Assembly: GCA_910578515.1 (NCBI GenBank) | Contig: CAJTQR010000001.1 | Location: 434,001-498,000 of the forward strand | Reading direction: 5' to 3' | DNA: 64,000 nucleotides | Source of the DNA: an uncultured Duncaniella sp. | Lineage (GTDB): Bacteria > Bacteroidota > Bacteroidia > Bacteroidales > Muribaculaceae | Shown: in pieces, positions 1-9,312 of the stretch | How positions within the stretch are numbered: the stretch's first letter is position 1 | How the letters are laid out: each line of letters opens with the position of its first letter | The notes under the pieces: generated by a model | Seen by the model: only the letters and a program-made list of their open reading frames with translations | The model's database searches: none | What the model was told of the DNA's origin: nothing | Made by a program: the position numbers and the translations under genes

Positions 1-918
1 GCCACGAGAATGAATGGTATTCATGTTATGGATAAATGCCTCCATTGCTTGATGGACACGGCTGACGGTCTGATTGATAGCATGCTGACGCCATCTCTCT
101 TCCCCCTCCAATCCATTCAAATCTTTAGAGATATAATCATCAATCTCCACATCGTAGAGATGGGACAGATTCTGTCCTGTCAGCAATTCAAGCTTAACCA
201 CTTCTTCTTTATATGAAGAATGGACAAATGGAGCTAAATAAAAGTCAAATGCAGGAATAGCCTGACCGCCATGCATTTCGTTCTGTGCAGTCTCTAAAGA
301 GATACACCCGATAATGCTTGCAGTTTCTATACGCTTGGCAGGACGAGATTCACCGTGACCAGCAACAAATCCATACTTCAATATATTATCAAGCGGATGC
401 TGAACACAAGTAAGGCTTTTGGTAGGATAATAATCCTTATCATGAATATGTAGATATCCCTGCTGGACAGCCTCTTTCGCCTCGGGGGAAAGAAGATAGT
501 CATCAACAAACGGTTTGGTAGTTTCGCTTGCAAACTTCATCATCATACCCGCAGGAGAATCTGTATTCATATTGGCATTCTCACGGGTAATATCATTGTT
601 CTTAGCTTCAATAATCTCCAAAAACATATCTCTGGTCTTAGCCCGACGAGCAATAGAGCGTTGGTCGCGATACGCTATGTATCGTTTAGCCACCTCTTTT
701 CGTGGAGATTTCATTAATTCAAGTTCCACCTTGTCCTGAATATCTTCCACTGTCATCTGTTCTTGACCAATCATACCCACACGGTCAGCGATACGAGCAA
801 TGAGAGCCTCATCCTCCCCCATTTCTGTTGTAAGCATGGCTTTGCGGATTGCAGCTTTAATTTTTTCCTCATTATAGCCCACGACACGACCGTCGCGTTT
901 CACTACCGTTTGTATCAT
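1..918 (-). CDS. nrdD: Anaerobic ribonucleoside-triphosphate reductase, N-terminal part (runs off the window)
   Basis: Reading the minus strand from the ATG at 918 gives 306 open codons to the window edge, so the C-terminal part with the glycyl-radical site is missing. Residues 1-90 form an ATP-cone (start MIQTVVKRDGRVV), the allosteric site that senses ATP/dATP. The NrdD core follows, with the motifs HIHDKDYYP and NEMHGGQAIPAFDF. The enzyme reduces ribonucleoside triphosphates to deoxynucleotides without oxygen, using a glycyl radical made by NrdG. The activase gene would be expected to the left, outside the window. This fits an obligate anaerobe. The family call is firm; only completeness is unknown. 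Confidence 0.95.
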   Translation of the reverse strand, partial: MIQTVVKRDGRVVGYNEEKIKAAIRKAMLTTEMGEDEALIARIADRVGMIGQEQMTVEDIQDKVELELMKSPRKEVAKRYIAYRDQRSIARRAKTRDMFLEIIEAKNNDITRENANMNTDSPAGMMMKFASETTKPFVDDYLLSPEAKEAVQQGYLHIHDKDYYPTKSLTCVQHPLDNILKYGFVAGHGESRPAKRIETASIIGCISLETAQNEMHGGQAIPAFDFYLAPFVHSSYKEEVVKLELLTGQNLSHLYDVEIDDYISKDLNGLEGEERWRQHAINQTVSRVHQAMEAFIHNMNTIHSRG

Positions 919-990
919 TTCTATCGATTGTTTTTAGGATTATTTTTAAGAGTTTTATTGCATGAACTTTTACATTCAATTTTCATGCCA

Positions 991-1022
991 CAAAATTACA
1001 TATTGGCGACTTAATATACAAC
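991..1022 (-). promoter_or_regulatory. Promoter of nrdD (GTTG-N20-TAATTTTG)
   Basis: On the minus strand there is a TAATTTTG -7 box (991-998) and a GTTG -33 box (1019-1022) separated by 20 bases, the Bacteroidetes housekeeping arrangement. It lies about 73 bases ahead of the nrdD ATG. Direct repeats lie just upstream, at 1056-1133. Confidence 0.6.
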
Positions 1023-1055
1023 ATTTTGATTAATTATTTTCATGCAAAATTTTCA

Positions 1056-1133
1056 TTTTGGAAAACTTTTCAGCAAATTAAAATATTTAAATATTTACAT
1101 GATAGCAAATTAAAAATATTTTTGGAAAACTTT
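1056..1133. repeat. Paired direct repeats upstream of the nrdD promoter
   Basis: TTTTGGAAAACTTT occurs at 1056-1069 and 1120-1133, and AGCAAATTAAAATATTT (with one extra A in the second copy) at 1072-1088 and 1104-1120. The right-hand copy reaches into the stop codon of the HAD gene. The position just upstream of the nrdD promoter suggests regulator binding sites, but no known box was recognised. Confidence 0.5.
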
Positions 1134-1770
1134 AAATCCTACGACCATTAACCAAGTTAACAAAATCAACCATCTCGTATAAATTATGAATTATCAGTCG
1201 GGGATTATATTCCGATGAAATTTCAACAAAATTCTGCGGAAAAATATTATCTTCTGACGCCTTCAAACAGACAGTAATCCACCCAAGTTCATTACCTCTC
1301 ACAAAGTCCTTTTCAGGATTATCGCCAACATATACATATATATCATCCGGGCATTTATTCATTATTTCCCTCATAGCCCCTCCCGTCAGTTTCTTTTCCC
1401 CAAACTTCTCGGAGATATAGATTAAATCTTCATCAATCATTTTGTCCAGACCAAGAGCAGTAATTTTCCGACTCTGTGTCCCTTCCCGACCATCTGTGAT
1501 TAGTGCCAATATCACTCCTCTATTTCTCAACAGCGATAATGTATAAAGCGATGGCATTGGAAGCTGAATATCCGGGTAATGATTGCGGTACACATCCAGC
1601 AGCAACTTTATATCCACACCTGTAGATGCAAAAGCATCAGCAGGGGTTGACGCCTTGGTCATCAATGGCAATAAATGCGCTCCGTATTTGCGAGCTATAG
1701 CTCTATATGCAGAGCGCACATATTCCATTTCATGATACAATGTATCATCCAAATCGAAAGCTACAACCAT
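1132..1770 (-). CDS. HAD-family hydrolase
   Basis: 212 residues. Motif I is FDLDDTLY at residues 5-12 (Asp nucleophile and Asp acid/base), motif II is LITDGR near residue 94, and motif IV is VYVGDNPEKDF near residue 146, so all haloacid-dehalogenase signatures are present. A small helical cap sits after motif I. Members of this group dephosphorylate small phosphorylated metabolites; the substrate cannot be read from the sequence. It is followed by nrdD on the same strand and preceded 23 bases away by the Dabb gene, with which it is probably co-transcribed. Confidence 0.85.
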   Translation of the reverse strand: MVVAFDLDDTLYHEMEYVRSAYRAIARKYGAHLLPLMTKASTPADAFASTGVDIKLLLDVYRNHYPDIQLPMPSLYTLSLLRNRGVILALITDGREGTQSRKITALGLDKMIDEDLIYISEKFGEKKLTGGAMREIMNKCPDDIYVYVGDNPEKDFVRGNELGWITVCLKASEDNIFPQNFVEISSEYNPRLIIHNLYEMVDFVNLVNGRRI

Positions 1771-1793
1771 AGCGAGGAGAGCACAATATAATA

Positions 1794-2090
1794 TTATTCA
1801 AAATAATAGTCAACGCAGGCTCTTGCTTCCTTATGTCCGGCAAGCAACGCAGCAGCGGCAACATGCGCAGGATGATTGGCATACTTCGCGACATCAGCCA
1901 TTTCAGGAACCACAGCTGTCAGCACAACATCCCAGTCCTCATTAGGATTCTCATTGATTCCCACTTCCATCGATTTCAGAACATCTATCTTAGCCGGAAG
2001 TTCCAATAGAGCGTTCTTGAAGCTCTCTGCCACATGTCGGCGTTCCTCGTCCGAACCTGACAGCTTGAACGTAACAATATGTTTTACCAT
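1794..2090 (-). CDS. Dabb (stress-responsive alpha/beta barrel) domain protein
   Basis: 98 residues, a single ferredoxin-like Dabb domain: start MVKHIVTFKL, a central NENPNEDWDVVLTAVV segment and YANHPAHVAAA before the final strand. Such proteins form dimeric barrels; some are enzymes, and most bacterial ones have no assigned reaction. A TAATTTTG box lies at 2134-2141 on the minus strand, about 44 bases before the start, but no clear -33 box is seen. It is the first gene of a short minus-strand unit with the HAD hydrolase. Confidence 0.85.
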   Translation of the reverse strand: MVKHIVTFKLSGSDEERRHVAESFKNALLELPAKIDVLKSMEVGINENPNEDWDVVLTAVVPEMADVAKYANHPAHVAAAALLAGHKEARACVDYYFE

Positions 2091-2311
2091 AAATATTGTC
2101 TCTTTTATATTTTTATAAGGTTAAATTTCCCCTCAAAATTAGTAAAAATTATATTCATAACCGACCTATAAATCATAAAAAATTATGTAGCCAAGATACA
2201 CCCACCACCTAAGCATATTATAACGCGTTCAATTTCTGTAAGAAAAAAATACATTAACGCCATCGGTTACTTTTTCGGCTTAATTTTAATATATTTGTTA
2301 ATTATTTATAT

Positions 2312-2319
2312 TATATTTG
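2312..2319 (+). promoter_or_regulatory. Probable -7 box for murB
   Basis: TATATTTG matches TAnnTTTG and lies 49 bases ahead of the murB ATG. No good TTTG is found 19-21 bases upstream, so the -33 half is weak. The 278-base gap 2091-2368 serves the divergent Dabb and murB genes and holds nothing else that I recognise. Confidence 0.4.
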
Positions 2320-2368
2320 TAAAACATTTCTTATCATATTTAGAGATTGTTTAAATAGACATATCTTA

Positions 2369-3394
2369 ATGATTACAACCTCTTATAACTACAATCTTAC
2401 TGCACATAACACATTTGCGATGAAAGTTAAGTGCAGCTGCTTCATGGAGTACACAAATCCTGAAGACATCCCGTTCATGTTGTCTACCATACGTAAAGAT
2501 GTGGACTGGTTTCACATCGGAGGTGGTAGTAATTTACTATTCACTTCCGACTTTTCCGGCGTGATATTCCACAGTGCAATCAAAGGAAAAGAAATCATTT
2601 CCGAAACCGAAGATACAATCCTTATCAAGGTCGGTGCAGGCGAAGTGATGGACGAGTTGATAGAATGGGCGTGTGATTATGGCTATTGGGGACTGGAGAA
2701 TCTATCAGGCATACCCGGTGAGGTTGGTGCATCCGCAGTGCAAAACGTCGGCGCTTATGGAATTGAAGCTGGAGATGTCATTACCAAAGTATACGCGTTC
2801 GATACCATCAATCGTGAATTTATCTCGATTGAAAAAAAAGATTGTCAATTTGGCTATCGGACATCTTTATTTAAACAGCCTGACGAAAAAGGGAGATATG
2901 TGATACATGCTGTTGAGTACTTGCTCTCAAAAGTATCGGCACCAAAAATTGAATATCCAGCCCTTGCTGCTCGTTTCTCTGGCATGAACACTGAAAACAT
3001 AACTCCTCATATTGTCAGAAACGAAATAATTTCCATACGCAACAGCAAACTTCCTAATCCCCAAGAAGTGCCAAGCGCCGGAAGTTTCTTCAAGAACCCT
3101 ATCATTTCGGACATTCAATTCCAAAATATTGTCGAAATCATTGGCTCAACCCAATTCCCTCACTACAAAGTTGAGGATGGATACAAGATACCGGCAGCAT
3201 GGCTTATAGATACATGCGGTTGGAAAGGAGTCAGAAAGGGGAATGCTGAAGTGTGGAAGCTGCAGCCTTTAGTAATAATTAACCCTGATAAGATTGCCAC
3301 CCCACAGGAGATAATAAATCTTGAAAACGACATTATAAACTCTGTTGCAGATAAATTCGGGATTATATTATCACCCGAGGTTGAACACATTTAA
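2369..3394 (+). CDS. murB: UDP-N-acetylenolpyruvoylglucosamine reductase MurB
   Basis: 341 residues, the usual size for a type I (E. coli-like) MurB. It carries the FAD-binding motif GGGSNLLF at about 51-58, the SGIPGEVGA flavin segment near 109, the catalytic serine context AGSFFKNP near 235, and the closing SPEVEHI with the catalytic Glu. The cytoplasmic enzyme reduces enolpyruvyl-UDP-GlcNAc to UDP-MurNAc with NADPH in peptidoglycan precursor synthesis. murA, which makes its substrate, lies 60 bases downstream on the same strand, so the two committed steps of the pathway are encoded together. Confidence 0.96.
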   Translation: MITTSYNYNLTAHNTFAMKVKCSCFMEYTNPEDIPFMLSTIRKDVDWFHIGGGSNLLFTSDFSGVIFHSAIKGKEIISETEDTILIKVGAGEVMDELIEWACDYGYWGLENLSGIPGEVGASAVQNVGAYGIEAGDVITKVYAFDTINREFISIEKKDCQFGYRTSLFKQPDEKGRYVIHAVEYLLSKVSAPKIEYPALAARFSGMNTENITPHIVRNEIISIRNSKLPNPQEVPSAGSFFKNPIISDIQFQNIVEIIGSTQFPHYKVEDGYKIPAAWLIDTCGWKGVRKGNAEVWKLQPLVIINPDKIATPQEIINLENDIINSVADKFGIILSPEVEHI

Positions 3395-3454
3395 GTATAA
3401 ATTCATTTATACATTATAACAGAATTTCACTCATCACCACAAAAATTATTATTT

Positions 3455-4765
3455 ATGAGCACATATATAATCGAAGGCGGTCACAGACTGCATGGTAGCA
3501 TTCGTCCGCAAGGAGCAAAAAATGAGGCATTACAAGTTATAAGCGCCACACTTTTAACGAGCGAACCAGTGACTATCCACAATGTGCCCAACATTTTGGA
3601 TGTAATTAATCTAATCAACCTTCTTAAAGCAATGAACGTAAAGGTTGAGAAAGTTGGCGATTCGAGTTATTGTTTTCAAGCTGATGACTTGGACGAAGAT
3701 TACATCTCAAGCGCTGACTTTGTGGCGCGTTGCGCTTCGTTGAGAGGCTCTGTTCTTGTGGTGGGTCCGCTACTTGCACGCCTCGGACAGGCATATTTCG
3801 CCAAACCAGGAGGTGATAAGATTGGCCGACGCAAAGTCGACACCCATATCACCGGCTTATCCAAGCTTGGCGCCATGATTGCTTACAATGAGGAACGTCA
3901 GGCTTATTATCTTGTAACCGTAAACGGACTTAAAGGATGCTATATGCTTCTCGATGAGGCATCCGTCACCGGAACTGCTAACATTATAATGGCTGCGGCA
4001 CTCGCTGAAGGCACCACTACAATTTATAATGCGGCATGCGAACCTTACGTGCAGCAACTATGTAAAATGCTCGTGATGATGGGTGTAAAAATCGATGGTA
4101 TAGGCTCAAATCTATTGCGTATTACCGGCACTGACAAACTCGGTGGAGCTAATCATACGATTCTTCCCGACATGATTGAAGTTGGTAGTTTCATCGGTAT
4201 GGCTGCAATAACGCAAAGCGAACTCACTATCAAGGATGTGTCATACGATAACCTCGGAATAATCCCCGATTCCTTCCGAAAACTTGGCATCAACCTCGAG
4301 CGCAGGGATGACGATATATTTATTCCCGCACAGGAGCATTACGAGATAGAAACTAATCTCGATGGTTCAATCCCGACAATCGCTGATGCCCCTTGGCCAG
4401 GACTCACACCAGACCTTCTTTCTGTCATGTTGGTAACGGCCACCCAGTGTCGTGGTAGTGTGCTAATCCACCAGAAGATGTTTGAGAGTCGACTATTCTT
4501 TGTAGATAGGCTCATAGATATGGGCGCACAAATCATGCTATGCGACCCACACAGAGCTGTAGTAATAGGACTTGACCACAGATTCCCGTTGCGCGCCAAC
4601 AAGATGCATTCTCCTGACATCCGTGCCGGAATTGCGATGCTTATCGCTGCAATGAGCGCGAAAGGTGTATCGCAGATTGACAATATTGACCAGATAGATA
4701 GAGGATATCAGGCTATCGACACACGATTGAATTCAATCGGAGCTTGCATACATCGCAGAGACTAA
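3455..4765 (+). CDS. murA: UDP-N-acetylglucosamine 1-carboxyvinyltransferase MurA with Asp at the fosfomycin site
   Basis: 436 residues, full length for the EPSP-synthase-like fold. It transfers enolpyruvate from PEP to UDP-GlcNAc, the first committed step of peptidoglycan synthesis. The N-terminal substrate motif is PQGAKNEAL (18-26), and SPDIRAG lies near the C-terminus. In the loop that holds Cys115 in E. coli MurA the sequence is PGGDKIGRR, so the residue is Asp121. The same Cys-to-Asp change makes the Mycobacterium tuberculosis and Chlamydia enzymes insensitive to fosfomycin. It follows murB by 60 bases. Confidence 0.93.
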   Translation: MSTYIIEGGHRLHGSIRPQGAKNEALQVISATLLTSEPVTIHNVPNILDVINLINLLKAMNVKVEKVGDSSYCFQADDLDEDYISSADFVARCASLRGSVLVVGPLLARLGQAYFAKPGGDKIGRRKVDTHITGLSKLGAMIAYNEERQAYYLVTVNGLKGCYMLLDEASVTGTANIIMAAALAEGTTTIYNAACEPYVQQLCKMLVMMGVKIDGIGSNLLRITGTDKLGGANHTILPDMIEVGSFIGMAAITQSELTIKDVSYDNLGIIPDSFRKLGINLERRDDDIFIPAQEHYEIETNLDGSIPTIADAPWPGLTPDLLSVMLVTATQCRGSVLIHQKMFESRLFFVDRLIDMGAQIMLCDPHRAVVIGLDHRFPLRANKMHSPDIRAGIAMLIAAMSAKGVSQIDNIDQIDRGYQAIDTRLNSIGACIHRRD

Positions 4766-4830
4766 AAACACCCGAGCCACAACTCCACACTCCAAAGGGT
4801 TTTAATCTTTCATTTTGAATCTATAGAGCA

Positions 4831-7038
4831 ATGGACAAGCAAGTATTCACAAAGGAGGATTCCGCTAAAATAAAAGATTTGGTATCCCACCTTCTACATG
4901 AGACAAGAGAGGTGGGAATGCCCGGTGATTACCGTGCTATTAAAAAAGTGCTTGATACAGCCATCAAAAACAACATCCCGGCTGTTGACCGTCACGGCAT
5001 AAATCAAGTGATACACTCTCTGGAGACATCAATAGCTCTATGCAAAATGGTGTCGCCGGACCGAAACATGATTATCGCGACTATGATTTATGAACTTTGC
5101 GCCCTTGACTTTCTCAAAATGGAAAATGTAAAACGGGCATGGGGTGATGATATAGTTCTATTAGTCAACGGTCTATTAAAAGTCTCAACACTCTACGGGA
5201 AACAAGGCGTAGTAAAAACCGACAATTTCCGTCGGTTACTTATGACTTTCGCTGAGGACATCCGTGTAATTATCATCATGATTGTTGACCGCCTCACACT
5301 GATGAGAGCTATCAACCACTATCCAGATGAAAAGTTTGTAACGGACACAGCATTTGAAGCCAACTATCTATATGCGCCACTTGCTCACCGCCTTGGTTTA
5401 TATAAAATCAAAAGCGAGCTTGAGGATATGTCCCTGAAATACACTTCCAGAGAGACCTACACCAAAATCGCTAAAGAACTTAATGAGACAAAAGTTGCCC
5501 GTGATGCATACATTGCCGATTTCATAGCGCCACTCAAGAAAAAGCTCGATGAGACCGGACTAAATTTCGAAATCAAAGGCAGGACCAAATCCATATATTC
5601 TATCTGGAATAAGCTACGCAAACAACAGGTGGAATTGTCCGGTATTTATGACCTATTTGCCATACGTATCATTCTGGATGTACCTTTGGAACGTGAAAAA
5701 TCTGATTGCTGGAATGTCTACTCAATCGTAGCAGACATGTATACACCTAATCCAGCCAGAATGAAGGATTGGCTATCAATTCCTAAAAGCAATGGATATG
5801 AATCGTTGCACACCACGGTTAAAGGTCCGGAGAATAAATGGGTTGAAGTGCAGATTCGAACCAAACGCATGGACTTAGTAGCTGAAAAAGGTCTTGCAGC
5901 ACACTGGAAATATAAGGGAATCAAAAGCGAGGGCGAACTGGATGTATGGATGAATAATATCCGCGACATTCTTGAGACCGCCGACGGTCCTATGGAATTA
6001 ATGAAGAATTTCAAGATGGACCTATATGACAAGGAAGTATTTGTATTCACACCTAAAGGCGACCTCTACCGTCTCCCTTTAGGTGCCACAATTCTCGACT
6101 TTGCATTCAACATACATTCAAAACTCGGATGCACTTGTGTTGGTGGCAAAGTCAACGGCCGCAACCGTAAACTTAACCACAAGCTCCACTCAGGCGACAC
6201 AGTAGAAATATCAACAGCTCCAGGTCAAATACCGAAACAAGATTGGCTCAACTTCGTAGTGACCTCCAAAGCGAGAAACAAAATACGCCAAACCCTCAAC
6301 GAGCGGGCAAACCGTGCCGCAGAATTAGGTAAAGAACTGCTTCAACGCCGATGTAAAAACAGAAAAATCGAGTTGGAAGAAGCCTACCTCATGCGCACTA
6401 TCAAAAAGATGGGGTATAAGACCGTCACCGATTTCTACAATGCCATCTCAGAGGAAGCTATTGACGTCAATGATGTTATAATCCAATACGAACTGATTGA
6501 GAACGCCGATAAAAAGGAAGAAATAGAAAAACGAAGTGCTGAAGAATTTGAGCTGATAAATTCTGCTGAGCGCAACTCTGATTTCTCGGATGACATTCTC
6601 ATTATAGGAGACAACATCAAAGGTATCAACTATAAGTTGTCAAAATGCTGCAATCCTATATTCGGTGATGATGTATTCGGATTTGTTTCAGCCGAAGGCG
6701 CCATTAAAATCCACCGAAACGACTGCCCTAACGCTCAACACATCCGCTACAAATATCCATATCGCGTGATTCGAACTCGTTGGTCAGGGAAAGTAGGCAG
6801 TCAATTTGCCGCAACTCTTAAAATAGTTGGGAATGATGACATCGGTATCATTACCAATATCTCATCAATAATCAATAAAGAAAAGGAGGTAACGCTACGG
6901 AATATTTCCATTGAATCGAAAGATGGAATATTTTCAGGTTTCCTTGTCGTAGGTGTGAACGACACCTCTGCATTAAACAATATAATCAAGAAAATCAAAA
7001 CAGTTAAAGGCGTAAAAGATGTTCAACGAAGTAACTAA
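4831..7038 (+). CDS. relA: Long RSH (p)ppGpp synthetase with degenerate HD hydrolase domain
   Basis: 735 residues with the RelA/SpoT order: HD-like region (about 55-165), synthetase (about 235-360), TGS (about 405-465), helical region and C-terminal ACT (about 660-735). In the HD region the usual HDxxED is YELCAL (Tyr87, Glu88, Ala91, Leu92), and the usual DRLHNMR is DRLTLMR (Leu157), so metal binding and hydrolysis should be lost. The synthetase keeps Asp274 (IYDLFAIRI), GYESLHT and Glu339 (WVEVQIRT). The nucleotide-preference motif is RMKD (310-313), i.e. RXKD. I infer a stringent-response synthetase; a SpoT-like hydrolase must lie elsewhere. The symbol is by analogy. Confidence 0.88.
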   Translation: MDKQVFTKEDSAKIKDLVSHLLHETREVGMPGDYRAIKKVLDTAIKNNIPAVDRHGINQVIHSLETSIALCKMVSPDRNMIIATMIYELCALDFLKMENVKRAWGDDIVLLVNGLLKVSTLYGKQGVVKTDNFRRLLMTFAEDIRVIIIMIVDRLTLMRAINHYPDEKFVTDTAFEANYLYAPLAHRLGLYKIKSELEDMSLKYTSRETYTKIAKELNETKVARDAYIADFIAPLKKKLDETGLNFEIKGRTKSIYSIWNKLRKQQVELSGIYDLFAIRIILDVPLEREKSDCWNVYSIVADMYTPNPARMKDWLSIPKSNGYESLHTTVKGPENKWVEVQIRTKRMDLVAEKGLAAHWKYKGIKSEGELDVWMNNIRDILETADGPMELMKNFKMDLYDKEVFVFTPKGDLYRLPLGATILDFAFNIHSKLGCTCVGGKVNGRNRKLNHKLHSGDTVEISTAPGQIPKQDWLNFVVTSKARNKIRQTLNERANRAAELGKELLQRRCKNRKIELEEAYLMRTIKKMGYKTVTDFYNAISEEAIDVNDVIIQYELIENADKKEEIEKRSAEEFELINSAERNSDFSDDILIIGDNIKGINYKLSKCCNPIFGDDVFGFVSAEGAIKIHRNDCPNAQHIRYKYPYRVIRTRWSGKVGSQFAATLKIVGNDDIGIITNISSIINKEKEVTLRNISIESKDGIFSGFLVVGVNDTSALNNIIKKIKTVKGVKDVQRSN

Positions 7039-7876
7039 TAAACTCCATAGAGCCGGTGTAGCCATATTGGTCACTACTCCCCTTCTGCTCGCTTCATGCG
7101 GAAACAGTGACACAGAAAAAGCCCAGTCACTCCTCAACGAAGCGAAAACGGCTTACGACAATAAAAATTATACTCTTGCCATCAACCTTGCAGATTCTAT
7201 CAAACGAGGCTATCCGCGAGAATTTGATATACGAAAGGAAGCTCTGCATTTGTCTACCCTCGCCTCAGAAGGTAAAATACTGCGTGAGCTCGAAACTGCC
7301 GATTCAACAGTGGCTGTATTAGGCGCTTTAGGTGATTCAATGCAATCAAACATTAAATATGTGAGCAACCCCATTGAAGGATATTATGTTGCGAAAGGGA
7401 CCAATCCTACGTCGTTCACAAGTTCTACCGGTTTACAAGCCAGAATGACTCCAAACGGAGATTTTTACCTTATGTCATCATTAAAAGGAAAATCGGTAAA
7501 GAGCACATCTGTCACAGTATCATGCGATGGAAAGGAAGCAACGACAACTACAGTTCCACACGATGGAGAACGCAATGACCGTTCCATGGGTGCGGAAATA
7601 ATAACCTTCATGGGCGCGGAATGCGACACTGTTGGTAAATTTGTTTGCGAGAACGTTGGAAAGCCGATGACTCTCACATTTAACGGGAATAGTTCATACT
7701 CCATTCCTCTTACAGAGAAACAGGTTATCGAGATTGCCGACCTGTACGCCTACGCCACCACAATACGTAAATTCAAAATTGCCACCCTCGAGAAGGAACG
7801 GCTCAGCAAAGCTCTTGATTTAGCTCGCTCGCAAGCAGCCAGAACATACGTTGAGAAAGACAGCACCAATATTTAA
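7019..7876 (+). CDS. Putative lipoprotein of unknown function
   Basis: 285 residues. The N-terminus has a charged stretch, a hydrophobic core and the lipobox LLASC, so an SPII lipoprotein is expected with lipidated Cys near residue 27. The next 60 residues look helical and TPR-like (AKTAYDNKNYTLAINLAD), followed by a beta-rich middle and a charged C-terminal helix. The ATG at 7019 lies 20 bases inside the end of the RSH gene, suggesting translational coupling; it gives a proper signal peptide, so I keep it. No family was recognised. Confidence 0.75.
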   Translation: MFNEVTNKLHRAGVAILVTTPLLLASCGNSDTEKAQSLLNEAKTAYDNKNYTLAINLADSIKRGYPREFDIRKEALHLSTLASEGKILRELETADSTVAVLGALGDSMQSNIKYVSNPIEGYYVAKGTNPTSFTSSTGLQARMTPNGDFYLMSSLKGKSVKSTSVTVSCDGKEATTTTVPHDGERNDRSMGAEIITFMGAECDTVGKFVCENVGKPMTLTFNGNSSYSIPLTEKQVIEIADLYAYATTIRKFKIATLEKERLSKALDLARSQAARTYVEKDSTNI

Positions 7877-7898
7877 TCTATCATATTGACAAACACAC

Positions 7899-9281
7899 AT
7901 GAAAGAGAATGAATCCGGCAAGCCTACATTGGCAAGCAGATGGCAGCGGATATACGACCGGTGTCTAAATTTGTGGAATTACTACAGTAGCGGAGTGTGG
8001 GAAGATAGACGTGACAATTTAAAAGTCAACATCATCAAAACCGCTAATCTTACAGTACGTACATTCATGAGCACAGACCTCCAGTCGAAAGCATGCGCCA
8101 TGACATATCGTACACTTCTTGCCGTAGTGCCGGCTTTGGCTCTACTATTTGCTATCGGACGTGGTTTCGGGCTCCAAAGTCTATTGCAAAAACAGGTCTA
8201 TAGCTACTTTCCATCGCAGAGCAAAGCATTGGACATGGCTTTTTCATTTGTTGATTCATGTCTTGCCCAAGCCTCCGAAGGGGTATTTGTCGGAGTCGGT
8301 ATCGTTTTCTTGCTTTGGACCATAATCTCATTGCTGAGCAATGTAGAAGATACTTTTAATCAAATTTGGGGTGTAGCCAATGGGCGCTCAATGTTCCGTA
8401 AGGTGACAGATTATCTTGCTATCTGCATCATACTTCCGGTTTTGATGACTTGCTCTGGTGGTCTTCAGATATTCATGTCAACAACCATCCAAAAGCTTCT
8501 ACCGTTTGACGCTATCACTCCTATTGTATCATGGATGCTTGACTGTGTATCATATATTTTCGGGTGGCTGTTTTTCGTCGGAGCATATATGCTTATCCCA
8601 AATACCAAAGTTCGGTTCAAGAATGCTCTAATAGCCGGAATGATTGCTGGAACTGCATTTCAGATATTACAATGGCTGTTTGTATCAGGTCAGTTATATG
8701 TATCTAAATACAATGCCATTTATGGTAGCTTTTCCTTCCTGCCATTGATGCTGCTATGGATGCAGCTCTCTTGGCTTATTACACTTGCTGGAGCTTTGAT
8801 ATGCAGTTCGGCTCAAAACATATTCATGTTCAGTTTTGAGAAACAAATTGCTGCCATCTCCTCCAACTATCGCCGTAAAGTCACTCTTGCTATCCTGACC
8901 GTAATACTGCAAAGATTCAAGAACGCACAAAAAGCTATCAATATTTCAACCATATCAGAATCATGCATGATTCCACCAAGATTAGCCAAAATAATCGTAG
9001 CATATCTGTTGGATTGCAATCTAATTGACAGAGTCGCTCCGCCAAACACTCAAGAACTTGATGAAGACTTACCTCTCCAACCAGCCAAAAGTCTGGAATA
9101 TTATACACTGGGAAATGTTCTCTCTGTTCTCGCGTCTCATGGCGAAACTGGATTTATTCCAGATTTCAATGATTCCTTCAAGGAGATTATCAAACTTTGC
9201 GATAATATAACCGATACCGTAAAAGCATCAAACCAAAATGTTCTGCTATCAGACATTCCTATCACGCTCCCTATAGATTAA
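7899..9281 (+). CDS. YihY/BrkB-family inner-membrane protein
   Basis: 460 residues. About six hydrophobic segments lie between residues 70 and 310, with the family-type motif MTYRTLLAVVPALAL near 65 and a GSFSFLPLMLLWMQLSW segment near 275. The last 150 residues are soluble and include a winged-helix-like stretch (ISESCMIPPRLAKIIVAYLLD), common in Bacteroidetes members. The family was once annotated as ribonuclease BN, which is no longer accepted, and its transport role is unsettled. It lies 22 bases after the lipoprotein and 31 before ridA. Confidence 0.88.
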   Translation: MKENESGKPTLASRWQRIYDRCLNLWNYYSSGVWEDRRDNLKVNIIKTANLTVRTFMSTDLQSKACAMTYRTLLAVVPALALLFAIGRGFGLQSLLQKQVYSYFPSQSKALDMAFSFVDSCLAQASEGVFVGVGIVFLLWTIISLLSNVEDTFNQIWGVANGRSMFRKVTDYLAICIILPVLMTCSGGLQIFMSTTIQKLLPFDAITPIVSWMLDCVSYIFGWLFFVGAYMLIPNTKVRFKNALIAGMIAGTAFQILQWLFVSGQLYVSKYNAIYGSFSFLPLMLLWMQLSWLITLAGALICSSAQNIFMFSFEKQIAAISSNYRRKVTLAILTVILQRFKNAQKAINISTISESCMIPPRLAKIIVAYLLDCNLIDRVAPPNTQELDEDLPLQPAKSLEYYTLGNVLSVLASHGETGFIPDFNDSFKEIIKLCDNITDTVKASNQNVLLSDIPITLPID

Positions 9282-9312
9282 CCATTTTATAATAAATCAT
9301 TTTTTAATTATC

